Part shown: positions 10,445 through 21,533 of the stretch, piece by piece
How positions within the stretch are numbered: the stretch's first letter is position 1
How the letters are laid out: each line of letters opens with the position of its first letter
DNA from: Prinsepia uniflora
Taxonomy: Eukaryota; Streptophyta; Magnoliopsida; Rosales; Rosaceae
Reading direction: 5' to 3'
DNA: 64,000 nucleotides
Assembly: GCA_032719365.1 (NCBI GenBank)
Contig: CM064862.1
Coordinates: 5,110,001-5,174,000 of the forward strand
Notes under the pieces: generated by a model
What the model was told of the DNA's origin: nothing
The model's database searches: none
What the model saw: only the letters and a program-made list of their open reading frames with translations
Position numbers and translations under genes: made by a program

Positions 10445-12553
10445 ATGGATATGTTAGAGAGACAAGTGATCGATATGATTTCACACATTCCTGAACACGT
10501 GAGCAAAATATGGAACAAATGGAACCTCCGGAGCTGCGTCTTGTTAAGCCTCTCATTGCAGGTCTTTTTGATTCTCTTTGCACCCATGAGAAAAATAACT
10601 TCCAACAAATTCTCAACAGTTCTAATTTGGTCAGCTTACTTGCTAGCCGATTGGGCTGCCAACTTTTCCATTGGATTAATCTCAAGCAACCAAGGCGAAC
10701 CTGATAAAGGCGGCGACAATGAAAGTGGCGATCTTCTTGCATTCTGGGCTCCATTCCTTTTGTTACACCTTGGAGGTCCAGACTCCATCATTGCAATTTC
10801 TATTGAAGACAATGCATTGTGGCTAAGGCACTTTCTTGGACTCATATTCCAAGTTTTCGCTTCCATTTACGTCTTCATCCAATCATCTTCTCACAACAAG
10901 CTACGGATTCCTACAGTCCTCTTGTTTCTGGCAGGAATCATCAAGTATGGCGAGCGCACCCGCGGTTTGTATCTTGCAAGCTTGGATGGTATCAAAGTGA
11001 CCATGATCAAACCCCCGGACCCGGGCCCCAATTACCCAAAGTTCACTCAAGAATACTCCTCCAGGAAAAACGCAGGAGTTCCGATCCATGCAGAGCTGAC
11101 ACCAGATCTGGACCGCAATGACAACGAATCCAAGACAATTAACGTGCTCGAGAATGTCAACTTGGAGGACGAAATTAACTTAGTGAAATGTGCTCATCAT
11201 TTCTTCAAAATCGCCCGGGGTCTTGTTATAGGTCTTGTTTTTAGCTTCACCCAGCGATCTGAGAGCCGTGCGTTTTACCTTGATAGAAGCCCGGAAGAAG
11301 CTCTTCGCCTAATTGCAATCGAGCTCAACTTCATCTATGAAGCTCTCTACACCAAGGTGGTGGTTGTGCATTCATTCGAAGGATACATCTGTCGGTCCAT
11401 TTCCTTCTGCGCGGTTCTTGTTGCTCTTCTTTTCTTCCTCGTCGTTGAGAAACATGGATTGCACCCATTTGATCTTGGAATCACATATACATTGCTTTAT
11501 GGTGCAATCTGTCTGGATGCAATCGCGCTCTACATGCTTTTATTCTCTGATTGGAGCGTTGCCGTTCTCGAGAATTTGAAAAATTCCTGCCGAGCCAAAA
11601 TTCTCAGAAAGTGGCTCAACTACTCGAAGCGGTCGAGGTGGTCTAATTCTGTGTCAGCATTCAACTTGATAGATTATTCACTTAAAGATTATGATGAACT
11701 GAACCCGAAACATACTGATTACGTTGGTATTTTCTATCGTAAAATCCTCGATTTCTTTGGGCTCAAGAATCTTCGAGATAAGATGACATACCAGACCAGC
11801 AATACATTCGACCTGGATTTATGGAGTTTCATTTTCGATCAGCTGATAACTAAATCCAAGCAGGCGGAAGACCCTCGAAAAGGCAAGGAAATATGTTCAG
11901 CTAGAGGCGAATGGGTTATTGATCAGGAGCAGGATGAGGATGTCAAGCGCTTACTAAGACCTTATGCTGTGGACTTCAATTTTGATCAGAGCCTGCTGAT
12001 GTGGCACATTGCTACTGAGCTATGCTATATCGAGGACAAGGGTGGAGAGCATGAGCGTTCGGAGAAACACGCCAAGACATTGTCTGATTATATGTTGTAT
12101 CTCTTAGTTATGCAGCCTACTATGTTGTCTTCTGTAGCAGGAATTGGGCAGATCGAATTCTGGGACACAGCTGCCGAAGCTAAGAAATTCTTTAGCAAAA
12201 AGAGATTGAAACGGAACGATGAGGCTTGTGAAGCGATCTTGAACGTGAATACAGATCTCAAACCGGCTTATGTGAAAGGAGGGGACTGTAAATCTGTGCT
12301 TTTTGATGCATGTATCCTGGCCAAGGATCTGAGGACTTTGAATAACGAAACGAAATGGAGGTTGATAAGTGATGTGTGGGTGGAGTTGTTGATGTATGCT
12401 GCAAGTCATTGCAGAGCAAATAGCCATGCTGAAATTCTGAGCAAAGGTGGAGAGCTTGTGACTTTTGTGTGGCTGTTGATGACTCATCTTGGCATCTCAG
12501 AGCAGTTCCAAGTGAGGGAGGATCAAAGAAGAGTTAAACTTCTTGTTAGCTAA
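10445..12553 (+). CDS. DUF4220/DUF594 family membrane protein
   Basis: An uninterrupted 702-residue reading frame without introns. The start is ATG 10445 in a strong plant context (GCCATGG); the frame is open further upstream but only with a GTG. The N-terminal half is the DUF4220 domain: hydrophobic segments near residues 29-47, 58-77, 131-147 and 157-166, with the hallmark block FWAPFLLLHLGGPDSIIA at about 100-117, followed by EDNALWLRH. Two further hydrophobic segments lie at about 320-368. The C-terminal DUF594 domain shows the block LSDYMLYLLVMQP near 545 and LFDACILAKDLRTL near 618. The family is plant-specific, usually single-exon, often in tandem clusters, and of unknown biochemical function; a membrane location is predicted from the hydrophobic segments. 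Length and motifs are full for the family and no break is visible. It is the only clearly intact host gene in the window. Confidence 0.93.
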   Translation: MDMLERQVIDMISHIPEHVSKIWNKWNLRSCVLLSLSLQVFLILFAPMRKITSNKFSTVLIWSAYLLADWAANFSIGLISSNQGEPDKGGDNESGDLLAFWAPFLLLHLGGPDSIIAISIEDNALWLRHFLGLIFQVFASIYVFIQSSSHNKLRIPTVLLFLAGIIKYGERTRGLYLASLDGIKVTMIKPPDPGPNYPKFTQEYSSRKNAGVPIHAELTPDLDRNDNESKTINVLENVNLEDEINLVKCAHHFFKIARGLVIGLVFSFTQRSESRAFYLDRSPEEALRLIAIELNFIYEALYTKVVVVHSFEGYICRSISFCAVLVALLFFLVVEKHGLHPFDLGITYTLLYGAICLDAIALYMLLFSDWSVAVLENLKNSCRAKILRKWLNYSKRSRWSNSVSAFNLIDYSLKDYDELNPKHTDYVGIFYRKILDFFGLKNLRDKMTYQTSNTFDLDLWSFIFDQLITKSKQAEDPRKGKEICSARGEWVIDQEQDEDVKRLLRPYAVDFNFDQSLLMWHIATELCYIEDKGGEHERSEKHAKTLSDYMLYLLVMQPTMLSSVAGIGQIEFWDTAAEAKKFFSKKRLKRNDEACEAILNVNTDLKPAYVKGGDCKSVLFDACILAKDLRTLNNETKWRLISDVWVELLMYAASHCRANSHAEILSKGGELVTFVWLLMTHLGISEQFQVREDQRRVKLLVS

Positions 12554-12584
12554 CTTTTTAATTCGATATTACTATTTTTTCATG

Positions 12585-12590
12585 AATAAA
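12585..12590 (+). terminator. Polyadenylation signal AATAAA
   Basis: AATAAA lies 31 bases after the TAA stop of the DUF594 gene, with T-rich sequence before and after it. A second AATAAA occurs about 60 bases later. Plant signals are loose, so the actual cleavage site is uncertain. Confidence 0.5.
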
Positions 12591-13415
12591 ATTTGGGGGC
12601 CATTGCGGCTTATTTTCATCGAAATATAAATGTGTAATTGTTGGCTCTAAAGAAATAAATATAAGAATAATGTATTGCAATAATAATCAGTACTGTTCAT
12701 GATAATAATCGAATTATTAATGTTCTTTTATGTTAGAAGCCATGAAAAAAGGTGAAGAAAAGGGAGGAGAATGAGAGGGTGAAGAAAAGAAAAGAGAATT
12801 CCAAATTATATTGAACCGATCTATGGATAGTATCCTCATATCCATGAATTATGTTGAAGGCCCCTGTGCAACCATGATTCGTCCAAAAATTATATAGCTG
12901 TCACATAACTTATAATTTATATAATGATTATTCTACTTTTAATGGGATCATTATTAAGAATAATTACGGTGCATTAATTGAATATATTTACTTGCTAAAT
13001 ATATTACATGACCAAAATAAGACTCTCCCCTTGAAATTTTTATTCCATAAGGATTCAATTAATAAGTAAATTTCATTTACATAAAAGGCTTATTATTCAA
13101 AATGCTCTCATAATCAGCCACCAAATCTCAATTTGCTCCCCCAACCTGAAATCGTTGTAATGTACCGCCAGAGTTCTCCTTCTTTTACTTTTGTTGCTCC
13201 AATTGTTATGTTATGTTAGCAACAACGTCAATTGTGCTTACGTGTCAGCAGATAATGGGATGTTTATTTACCTTGTAGAAAATTATTAAAACTAATATAA
13301 AAAAAATTAAGAAAAAAATTGATAAATAGTGAATCTGTATTTCTCCACCATTGTCATCTTTTTTTTTTCATCTAATTGAAGATCATAGCCGAATGCAATC
13401 CACCGTCAATTGTTA
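12591..13415. other. AT-rich 3' flank, no gene seen
   Basis: AT-rich sequence between the DUF594 gene and the Cassandra-like TRIM. It includes a T-run at 13360-13370 but nothing assignable. Confidence 0.4.
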
Positions 13416-13420
13416 TGCCA

Positions 13421-13742
13421 TGTCAGGACCCGAACATCCTCGGTCAGGATCCGACTCATCTAGCACCATATTGTCCGCTTTGGGCCTCGCCCTCATGGTT
13501 TTGTTTTCGGGAGCTCATGATGCAACTTCCTAGGGGGTCACCCATTATGGAATTGCACCAGCCTCAACTCGCTTAACTTTGGGGTTCCAATCCCCCTCAA
13601 AGCCACTTGAGCTTCCAAAAGACCAAGTGCTAGATAGGTGTGTGCATACACCTTTAAGGCACACCACCATCCTCTCCTAGACCATTCCCCATCGTAGGAA
13701 TGTAGGATTGTTCACCATTCCCTTCAAGATACGGATCTTACA
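13421..13742 (-). repeat. TRIM 3' LTR (Cassandra-like)
   Basis: This is the left-hand LTR, which is the 3' LTR in the element's minus-strand sense. It pairs with 35494-35814 over its whole length with scattered substitutions, and begins and ends with TG..CA on the minus strand. Confidence 0.85.
13524..13580 (-). promoter_or_regulatory. 5S-rRNA-derived block inside the TRIM LTR
   Basis: On the minus strand the block reads GTTAAGCG, then a spacer, then ATGGGTGACCCCCTAGGAAG. It follows the 3' half of plant 5S rRNA, including the region of the internal pol III A box and C box. In Cassandra elements this 5S-like part is conserved and can be transcribed by RNA polymerase III. Here it is diverged and embedded, so it is not a 5S gene. 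Confidence 0.75.
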
Positions 13743-15477
13743 ATCCACCTCCCTTAGGGCCCAGTGTGGCGACCCGTCCCGAATTAGTGGGATTAATTAA
13801 GGACTAATGACGGATTAGCGAGACTAATCAAGGATTAGACGAGGATTAGTGGACGAACAGGGCAAAATGACGATTTTGACCCTAGAATGGGTGAATCGTT
13901 GACTTTTCATTCAAGCGGTCAAATGGACTTTGACTGATGACTGTGACGTAGTTTGGGACGTCAGGAGTTCATATACAAATGGCACGCTCGATTCCGACGT
14001 TCGACGAAGAAGTTATGATCTTCGGAAGTTCGGGGGGATTTTGGTAATTTGGTTGAATAGGGGCCAATAGTTGACTTTTGAGCCTGGAGGTCAGATGGCC
14101 GACAGTCGAGGACCGTTACGTAGATCGGGACGATACGAATCCATAGACAGGCGGCACGTCGAATTCGGACGTTCGACGGAGAAGTTACGGTTCACGGAAA
14201 TACGAACGTACTATTGCACGAAAGTCGAGATAGATGCTTTTTGGAATTAAGTGGGGCCCAGATATTTGTTATTGGACCAATGGATGGGTGAATGGATGAG
14301 TGACAAGTGTCACCCATCCACTGGCCATTCCTTTTCATTCATGCGTATCACATTTTCCTCTTCATCGATCATTTTGGATCCAAACAACCCAATCTCACCA
14401 TTCCAACCAATCCAACCCTTCCCCATATGAGCATGCTTGAGAAACCAAGGGAGAGTGAGAGGAGTGCTGGATGATGATGGTGGTCGGCAGGAAGCAACGC
14501 CGCCGTGGACGGCGGCCATAAAACCGAGAAGGTACTCGGTTTACTATTCTTCCATTTTTAATTCGATTGTTACATTATGGACTGTTTTGGATGATTAAGA
14601 TAAGGTTATTAGGTCGTTTAGAGGGAGAATGAACCGTTTTTTACGGCTGAGAAGGGCGGTGCTACCCTGGGGATGATCAGAGAACTTGGACCGATTTTGG
14701 GAGGATTGAACAGACGGGTTTTAGTTGTTTTCTTTTAGGTGTTAATTGGGAATGATAGAAAACATCAAAATAGGAATTTAGGGATTGATTAGGAAGGGAA
14801 TCAGACCAAAATGAGAGGGGAAAACCGTTGGACTGGTCACGCCGGTCCAAGCTACAGAGGAAAACCGAACTGTCCCGGTCGGACCAATCGGCTAAAGGAA
14901 GAAGAAGGCTGAATAGTGGGCACGTGAGGCCAACGTACAGGTCCTTCTAGGGGTACTTGCGGGCACGTGAACCATCATTTGGGGTTGGTTCCAACATGTA
15001 ATTTCATCTATTCGATGTAACGAACATTTTGGGACTGGTTTCGTGTCAATCGGACATCGTTTCGATATAGTTCGGGACGTCCGAAGGTTTAGGTTCAACT
15101 TTAAAAATAGTTAGAAAATCGAGAAAATTATGGGACTTCAATGAGAGGTTAATGAAGCTATTAGTAACCTTCTATTACGATTTGGACAGGTTCAGGAATC
15201 CCGGAGGCGACTTTTGGCCGGGGAGACGCTTATGACACGCGTATCAAGGCGCTGCTTCGGACAGTCTGTGAGTGGACCCTTCTTTCAAAATTGATGCATG
15301 CATAAATGTTTAATAAGTATTTTAATATATGTTTTGTGATTCCATGAGTGCATTTGTTTGTGGTAGCCTAGGATTTACGTATTTGCACGTATTTTAAGAT
15401 TTTCGATTTTATACGATGCTTATACGTACTAGGTTTTCAATGACGGTTTCACAAATGGATTTTGGATTTGGAAACTT

Positions 15478-15916
15478 GGGCACGAGGCCCATTTGATTTA
15501 TGAACTTTCGGACTTGGAGTCCATTTGATTTGACAAGGAATCGGACCGAGGGTCCATTTGAGTTATACGATCGGACCAAGGGTCTTGTTGATTTGTGATC
15601 CGGGCTTAAGGCCCATTTGGTTGTAATATCTGGCTAGAGGCCCAATTAGTTGTAGTATCAGGCTTGAGACCCTATTGGTTGTGAAATCGAGCTTGAGGCC
15701 CCGTTGCTTTAAGGTTTCGGGCTTAGGGCCCAGTTGGTCGTGATATCGGGCTTGAGACCCAGTTGAATGTAACATCGGGCTTGAGTCCCAGTTCAATTTA
15801 TGAACTGAGAATACGGGAATGAGACCCTATTGAACTGAGGATTTAGGCCGAGGCCTGTGAAATGGATTTGAATCGGATTCGAGGAATCCTATTGAGATGA
15901 ATCGGGTATGAGACCC
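15478..15916 (+). repeat. Array of mini-hairpins in the 5' LTR
   Basis: About a dozen short inverted repeats recur every 30-35 bases, for example GGGCTTAGGGCCC, GGACTTGGAGTCC, GGACCAAGGGTC and GGGTATGAGACCC. Stem bases change between units while most stay complementary; the loop is usually about five bases, often TTGAG or ATGAG. The same array occurs in the 3' LTR at 33997-34434. Confidence 0.7.
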
Positions 15917-18173
15917 AGTTGAGAAATGTTTTGAGAAAGAAAGAAAGTGTTTTGAAAATGATATAAACCCTCAATATGATTATATGGTCTCCTCCAGACG
16001 TCGACCTGGAGAGTCACGATCCACAGACTAGAATGGGTATCCCCATAGGGATCCCGTTCCAGGAGTGGGGATTACGATTTATGATGTGGTCCCAGACCAG
16101 ATTCCGGAGAGATGTGTGGACTAGATCCAGAGAGAGAGCTCGGACTAGATCCAGAGATTGAGCCTCCTAGATGGAGATTCTTGGGAGAAGACTCGGAGTG
16201 AGACCCCGAGTAGTGTGCACATTAGTATAGAGATGATGATATCGTGGCATATTGGGGATGTGTTCCCTAGGGGCTGTGTGCCTCGAGTTGGCATTTTCTC
16301 AGAAGTGCCGCGGATGGGTTATACGTATGTTGATACGTATGTGGTCTTATGGAAAGTGATTTGAGGGCGGAGACCCTGTGTTCCATGTTTTAGAAAATTG
16401 TTTGGGGCAGAGACCTCGTATGCTATGTTTTGGTATTTCACTAAGAACAGTTTTGGGCTGAGACCCACGTACGTTGATTTGGTGTAACGACCCGTTCCGT
16501 GAGTCGGGATTAGTGACGGAGTAGCTGGGTTAATCGGTGATTAGTGGGTTACTTTTGGACTTTGGGCGTAGAATGACGATTTTGCCCCTGGATTTGGCAA
16601 AAATGTTCACTTTTAATTCGGGCAGTCAATTGGGTATTGACCGATGATCGTGACATAGTTCGGGACGTCACGAGTACGTAGACAGGTGGCACGCCCGATT
16701 CCGACATCCGAGGAGGAAGTTATGATGTTCGGAAGGTCGAGAGCATTACCGTAATTTGGGTAATCGAAGGGGGGAAAAGTTGACTTTTTGCTAGACCTGT
16801 CATTTTCACGTAGACCGAGGACCGTTAGGTAGATCTCGTCGTCCTGAGTTCAACGACAGGCGACATGCCTTCATCGGACGTTGGACGACGAAGTTACGGG
16901 TTAGAGAATACGAGGGGCAAAATGGTAATTTGGACACTTAGGGGCATTTTGGTCTTTTGGCACCTTGGGAATTGTGAGTAATCAGAGGGGGACATGTGGC
17001 CTGAGAGATGGGATATTTTTTGGGTTGGACCGTTGGATGGGGGACATGTGGGGTAAGCCTAGAGGTTTCTAGGGAGTTATAGTGTGCACGGTCACAATTT
17101 GTCCAAGTTTAAACTCGTGCAATCGTCCATTTTGCAAAAACAGAGAGTGAGACGGTGAAGTCTTGATCGATTTTGTGTGTGTGTGTGAGGCTCTGTGAAC
17201 TGGTGAGAGTGACAGAGAGAAAGGAGAAGCTGGTGAATGGATTGGGAGTGGAAATCGTGCAAGGAACAACGAGGGTGTGAGGTTTGAGTTTCAGGAAGAA
17301 CAGAGAGGGTCGAGGTTGTGGTGCCATCACAGACGACCATTTTGATCCAATCAAGGTCGAGGGGAAGCTAAGATGGCTGAGGGCAACACTGTGGACTCAG
17401 AGGAGCACGGCGGTGCGAACGACGGAGGTAACAACGACGGTAAGCCCTGTTTCCCCTGTTTTTCCCGTTTTGCTCAATTCAAAAGTCGTGGCTTTTGGGG
17501 CAGAGTCGAGAGATTTCGTGAGTGTTGTAAGACTCAGTTGGTCTTTAGGAGTCGTTTAAGGTTGAAGCTGTGATGGGGGATTGTCTGGTTAGCTGGGAAC
17601 CGAAACAGGGGTTTCGGGTAATTTTCTTCGAGCTTGAGGACGACGGGTTAGAGGCTTCGATGTTGAGTTGTTAGGTGGGGAATCGACTAATTAGGCTAGG
17701 ACGAAGCTAAAGGAATGAAAAGGGTTGAAAATGATGGAGGAATAGCAGAGAACCGGTCACGCCGGTTCGGGTCAGCCAGCCCGGTTTGAACCGGCTAGAC
17801 AGAGGTTGACGATGACACTGTAGCAGGCGCGTGAAGCCCACTCGTAGCCACTTTGGGCGGCGCGTGAGGGCGCGTGGGGAGGAATCTGAGGAACCTTCCA
17901 ACATGGTTTTGAGTCTAAATGTTATAACGAATCATTTGAGATAGGTTTCGGGTTAATCGGATGTCGATTCCAGTTAGTTCTGAGGGATCGAAGGTATAGG
18001 GTCCCGTTTAAAATACGCTTAGAAGTTCGGGAAAGTTATGGGATTTGAATAGGACTTTTGTGAAGTAGTTAGTAACCTCGTTATGGGATTTGAACAGGTT
18101 CGGGAAAGCCGAGGATAGTGAAATGGCCGGGAACGGCGTAAGTGCGCGCGTATCGAGGCGACGACAGAATGGT

Positions 18174-19252
18174 CTGTGAGTGGACTTTGCTTTCTAACTC
18201 TTGATGCATGCATATATGTTTTTATATGTTTTCTATACTTGATTCTATGATTTGATTTATGATTGTGATGGTTTACGGGTTTGCACATTTTTCGAGGAAA
18301 TTATGGAATTTCACGTTGTACGACATTTCGATGGATATTGTGGTTTGAACCTGGTTTTAATGATTTGATTTCGAGATTTGAAATACGATTTGATTTCAAA
18401 GAAAGAAAAAGGATTTCGGAAAAGTGTTTTCGGAAAAGGGTTTTCGGGCTTGAAGCCCAGTTCAAAAAGTGGATTTACGAAATGTGATTTTGGGTTTGTG
18501 AATCGGAATTTCGGGTGACGATTCGGGATTCGATTCGAGACTTGAAATGTACTTCCGGGTTTGGGTTCAGAATGGTTATTCCGAATGCCGGCTTATGGAA
18601 TGATGGTTGCGGACTCGGATATGGAAAAGAAATGGATGTGAGTTCTGGATTTGGATTCGGAATTACGGTTCTGGATGCCGGAAGGGCATCAGACCAGTGG
18701 TTTCGGATTCGGGTTTGGATATGGATTTAGAATTGGTTTTCAAATGGTTATGGATTGGATTTGCTGGATCTGGTTATTGGGTTTAAAGACCCGGATTATG
18801 ATTGACGGGGGGCGGGCCCAGATTGGGTTTAAAGACCCCGATTGAGTTTAAAGACTCGGAGTTTAAAGACTCGGATATATTGATATTTCCCCCGTAGGCC
18901 TATTGAGTTCAAAGACTCGGAGTTTAAAGACTCGGATTATTGAGGCCTAGTTATTGAGTTTAAAGACTCGGATAGATCCAGCAGGTTCGATGGATGAGAA
19001 TGTGGTTTCAAATGTGTTTTGGACTTCACTGAGACTTGATGATTATGTTTTGGGCAGTGGCCCGGATGAAACGGTTTTCGGTGGTTTTGGGCTGAGGCCC
19101 GGGATTTGAGAAAAGGAAAATGTGTTTGGTTTTCGTACATGGTTTTATGATATGAAATTGATATGCATGCATTGGTTTTTACGTGGAGGGTATAAATGTC
19201 ATTGTTTTATGAAGTGTTTTGAAACATAAACTTTATTTTTGTCCACTCACAG
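18174..19252 (+). other. LTR segment bounded by a 12-bp inverted pair (family A)
   Basis: CTGTGAGTGGAC (18174-18185) and GTCCACTCACAG (19241-19252) are exact reverse complements 1,079 bp apart, outer edge to outer edge. The left motif contains a GTGAGT donor-like hexamer; the right ends in CACAG and is followed about 25 bases later by CCCTTCAGG. Confidence 0.6.
18779..18971 (+). repeat. TTTAAAG-loop mini-hairpins, family A
   Basis: Eight or so copies of a 14-mer hairpin occur here: GAGTTTAAAGACTC and its variant GGGTTTAAAGACCC. The stem pairs GAGT/ACTC and GGGT/ACCC differ while the loop TTAAAG is constant. The minus-strand copy of the family has the same array at about 29085-29300. Confidence 0.75.
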
Positions 19253-19973
19253 TCTTTTTGTGTTTTCAATACCCTTCAGGTTGTTGCGGCGCGGGTTTTT
19301 GGTCGAGAGAGACGGAGACATCACACGCACAATCCACAGTAGATTCTGCGCACTCTGGGAAGTTTGGAAGATATTGAGACGTTTGGTTCGGAAATCCCTT
19401 GTCTGACTTACATGTCACATGAAGGTTGGACATCAGTTTAGCCTTCGTGTCATGCGTAAGTTAGACGGGAGCAGGGTTTAGCCCTTAATCCCGGGGGATT
19501 AGGGGTGGGCCCTGGCATTTAGGCTGAGTTCCCACATGTAATGGTTTATGGTTTTTGAGTTTTGATTTCAGGTCTGGGACCCAAATGGATTTATGGGTCA
19601 TGACGGTTTATGGGGCCGGGCATGAACCCTTGAAAGGTTTTGAGAATGTTTTCAAGTGATTTTTATGAATGTTTGATAAACGGTTTTGAATGCAAGCGTA
19701 TGTTTTTATGAAGGGCATAAATGTCTTTAGGCGAAAATGTTTTAATAAAATATTATTGTGTCCACTCACGACTTTTAATGTTTTGATGCCCTTCAGGTTG
19801 ATTGCGGATGCATGCTGTAGCAGAGACGAGACATCACTCCCCTCCTCCTACGATCCTGACGTACTCTGATAGCCTCGACGAGGGCTAGAGTTGGAAATTT
19901 CCCTGGTTCGTGTCAGACGGGATCAGGCACTTCCCACGTTAATCCCGGGGGATTTGTGACGGGTCCTGACAGT

Positions 19974-19985
19974 TGGTATCAAAAC
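19974..19985 (+). promoter_or_regulatory. Primer-binding site, tRNA-Met type, decayed
   Basis: TGGTATCAAAAC begins 3 bases after the LTR end and matches the common plant site TGGTATCAGAGC at 10 of 12 positions. Both changes are G to A, as expected from deamination on the other strand. Confidence 0.7.
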
Positions 19986-20465
19986 ATGTGTTGCTCGTGG
20001 AGTATGCGCAGGTCGAGGATATGATGTCTCTGAGGTCGTAATAGCCCGTCATCAACTTGATAGTTTGGGTATTAGTACGAGGATTCGGTGGAATCGATCC
20101 TAGTTCATGTATGTTTGATTTTTGGTGCGATAGTTTGAGGTTTGATTAGCACGGAATGCCAAGTGTTTCGAGGAAATGGATCCCGAGCAGGATCAGTGTT
20201 CTTGTGAATCTAACAGTTTAGAGCCATAGTGTTACTGGAAATAAGTTCCAGTGGATTAGTAGAGACAGTATGACGACTTTAGAGTCGTGATCGCTCGACA
20301 GTAGAGTCGTCCTTCAGATAGAGGATGTACGGATTAATACCAGTGGTGGTCAGAGGTCAGGGTCGCCCACTACACGATGACCCTGTACGACTCCTGTCAA
20401 GACGGTTGGAAATAGGAATGTGAGATCCTTTTTGGTATGTGATGTCATGGTTTGGTGTGTCGAAT

Positions 20466-20655
20466 CCCTCCAGGATGCCGATTGGCAGAGATGTCGACTG
20501 GCGGGAGATGCCCGGAGTGGTTGTCTTGTGACATGACAGGATGCCGACTAGTAGGGATGTCATCTGGCAGGAGATGCCCGGAGGAGTTATGGTGTGTTGC
20601 GCCAGGATGTCGACTGGCAGGAGATACCTGGAGTAGATGTGGTGTGACGCGATAG
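20466..20655 (+). repeat. About 70-bp imperfect tandem repeat, 2.5-3 copies
   Basis: Units contain GGATGCCGAC, GGCAGGAGATGCCCGGAG and a GTGACG/GTGTTGCG tail. They occur at about 20473, 20540 and 20613 with substitutions. No function is inferred. Confidence 0.55.
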
Positions 20656-21371
20656 GATGCGTTTGTGCATGTAGCGCTTATGGAGTATTGGACCATGAGT
20701 ATGGCCAGTTCTTGTGAAGGCCAGCGGCTGAGAGCCGTAGAGTTACGAAATGATGAAATCCTCAGAGTGTAGTTATTGGCTGGTTTGGTACCAGTATTGG
20801 AGTATGACGACTCTTCGGAGTCGAGAGCGAGGGATCACTCAAGATGGTTGGGCTGCAGCCGGCAGTCGGGGTTTGTGATAACCCTGGTTAGTGATTGATT
20901 GGACAAGTTACCAGGAGTGTGGTACATGTGATCGGATTCAGAGGTGGACCGATCGTTGGATATTGTGTGTGGAGTGGTTGGTACCGGCGGTCGACTACCT
21001 CATGGATTTGGAGTCTCGGTAGCAGAATGTTTCTGAGTTTGGTCTGCACGAGGGTGTGGCAGACACTACTATCGATGGACGTAGTTGAGTCTTATCAAGT
21101 TGGATGGACTCAGGTTGCCGTGACGATTGTGACGATGGGATTCGTTGGTCATGACGATGATATGAGGTGCGTGAGTGACACACAGTACGAACATAGATTC
21201 TGGATTCGACTCGGTTACGGCTGAGTGTGATCGCAGAATGAGACGCTGACGTTGGGATGTTGGCACACTTGCCACGTTACCTTTGTGAGGTGACTGTGAC
21301 GAGTAGGATATACCTGGTAGAGTGGGACATAGAGGATTCTGAGTGGCTCAGTGTGAGGTACGTGGAGTACT

Positions 21372-21533
21372 CAGTGATGGAGACCAATTTCCCCAGTGAT
21401 GGAGATCAATTTCCTCAGTGATGGAGACCAGTTTCCCAGTGATGGAGACCAGTTTCCTCAGTGATGGAGACCAATTTCCCCAGTGATGGAGATTAGTTTC
21501 CCCAGTAATGGAGATTAGTTCCCCCAGTGCTGC
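21372..21533 (+). repeat. 22-bp minisatellite, about 7 units
   Basis: The unit AGTGATGGAGACCAATTTCC plus two more bases (consensus CC or TC) repeats with a period of 21-22 bases and few changes. It lies in the non-coding interior of the LARD-type element. Confidence 0.8.

Larger units (their letters stand above)
16483..19517 (+). mobile_element. Solo LTR, family A (3.0 kb)
   Basis: This 3,035-bp block starts TGTAACGACCCGTTCCG and ends GGGCCCTGGCA. It is flanked by TTTGG (16478-16482) and TTTAG (19518-19522), a 5-bp target duplication with one later change. Removing it restores the sequence seen uninterrupted at about 34977 in the sister LTR. There is no internal region or second LTR, so it is a recombination product of a once complete element. 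It is closely related to 28505-31545 and to the partial copy starting at 63456. Confidence 0.88.
15266..19771 (+). other. LTR segment bounded by a 12-bp inverted pair
   Basis: CTGTGAGTGGAC at 15266-15277 and GTCCACTCACGA at 19760-19771 bound a segment that is 1,466 bp once the nested solo LTR is removed. The last two bases of the right motif have drifted from the consensus GTCCACTCACAG. The ends resemble a splice donor (GTGAGT) and acceptor. Function is unknown; see the findings. Confidence 0.55.
13765..19971 (+). repeat. 5' LTR of the Tekay-like element, split by a solo LTR
   Basis: It begins TGTGGCGACCCGTCCCG and ends GGGTCCTGACA. The solo LTR at 16483-19517 interrupts it; the flanks rejoin to match the uninterrupted 3' LTR at about 34980. 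Within about 13940-14215 a module of about 170 bp is present twice (cores at 13967 and 14138), as in the other families here. Confidence 0.85.

Noticed and set aside
13524..13580. A genuine 5S rRNA gene
   Set aside because: Only the 3' half is recognisable, it is diverged, and it lies inside a TRIM LTR in both copies.
16483..16500. Reading TGTAACGACCCG starts as one complete element per pair of LTRs
   Set aside because: Target duplications show that neighbouring LTRs belong to different insertions; only 13765-19971 and 32298-35439 pair as 5' and 3' LTRs.
20895..21224. 109-codon frame in the LARD-type interior
   Set aside because: No domain, no compositional support, and it lies in non-coding decayed sequence.
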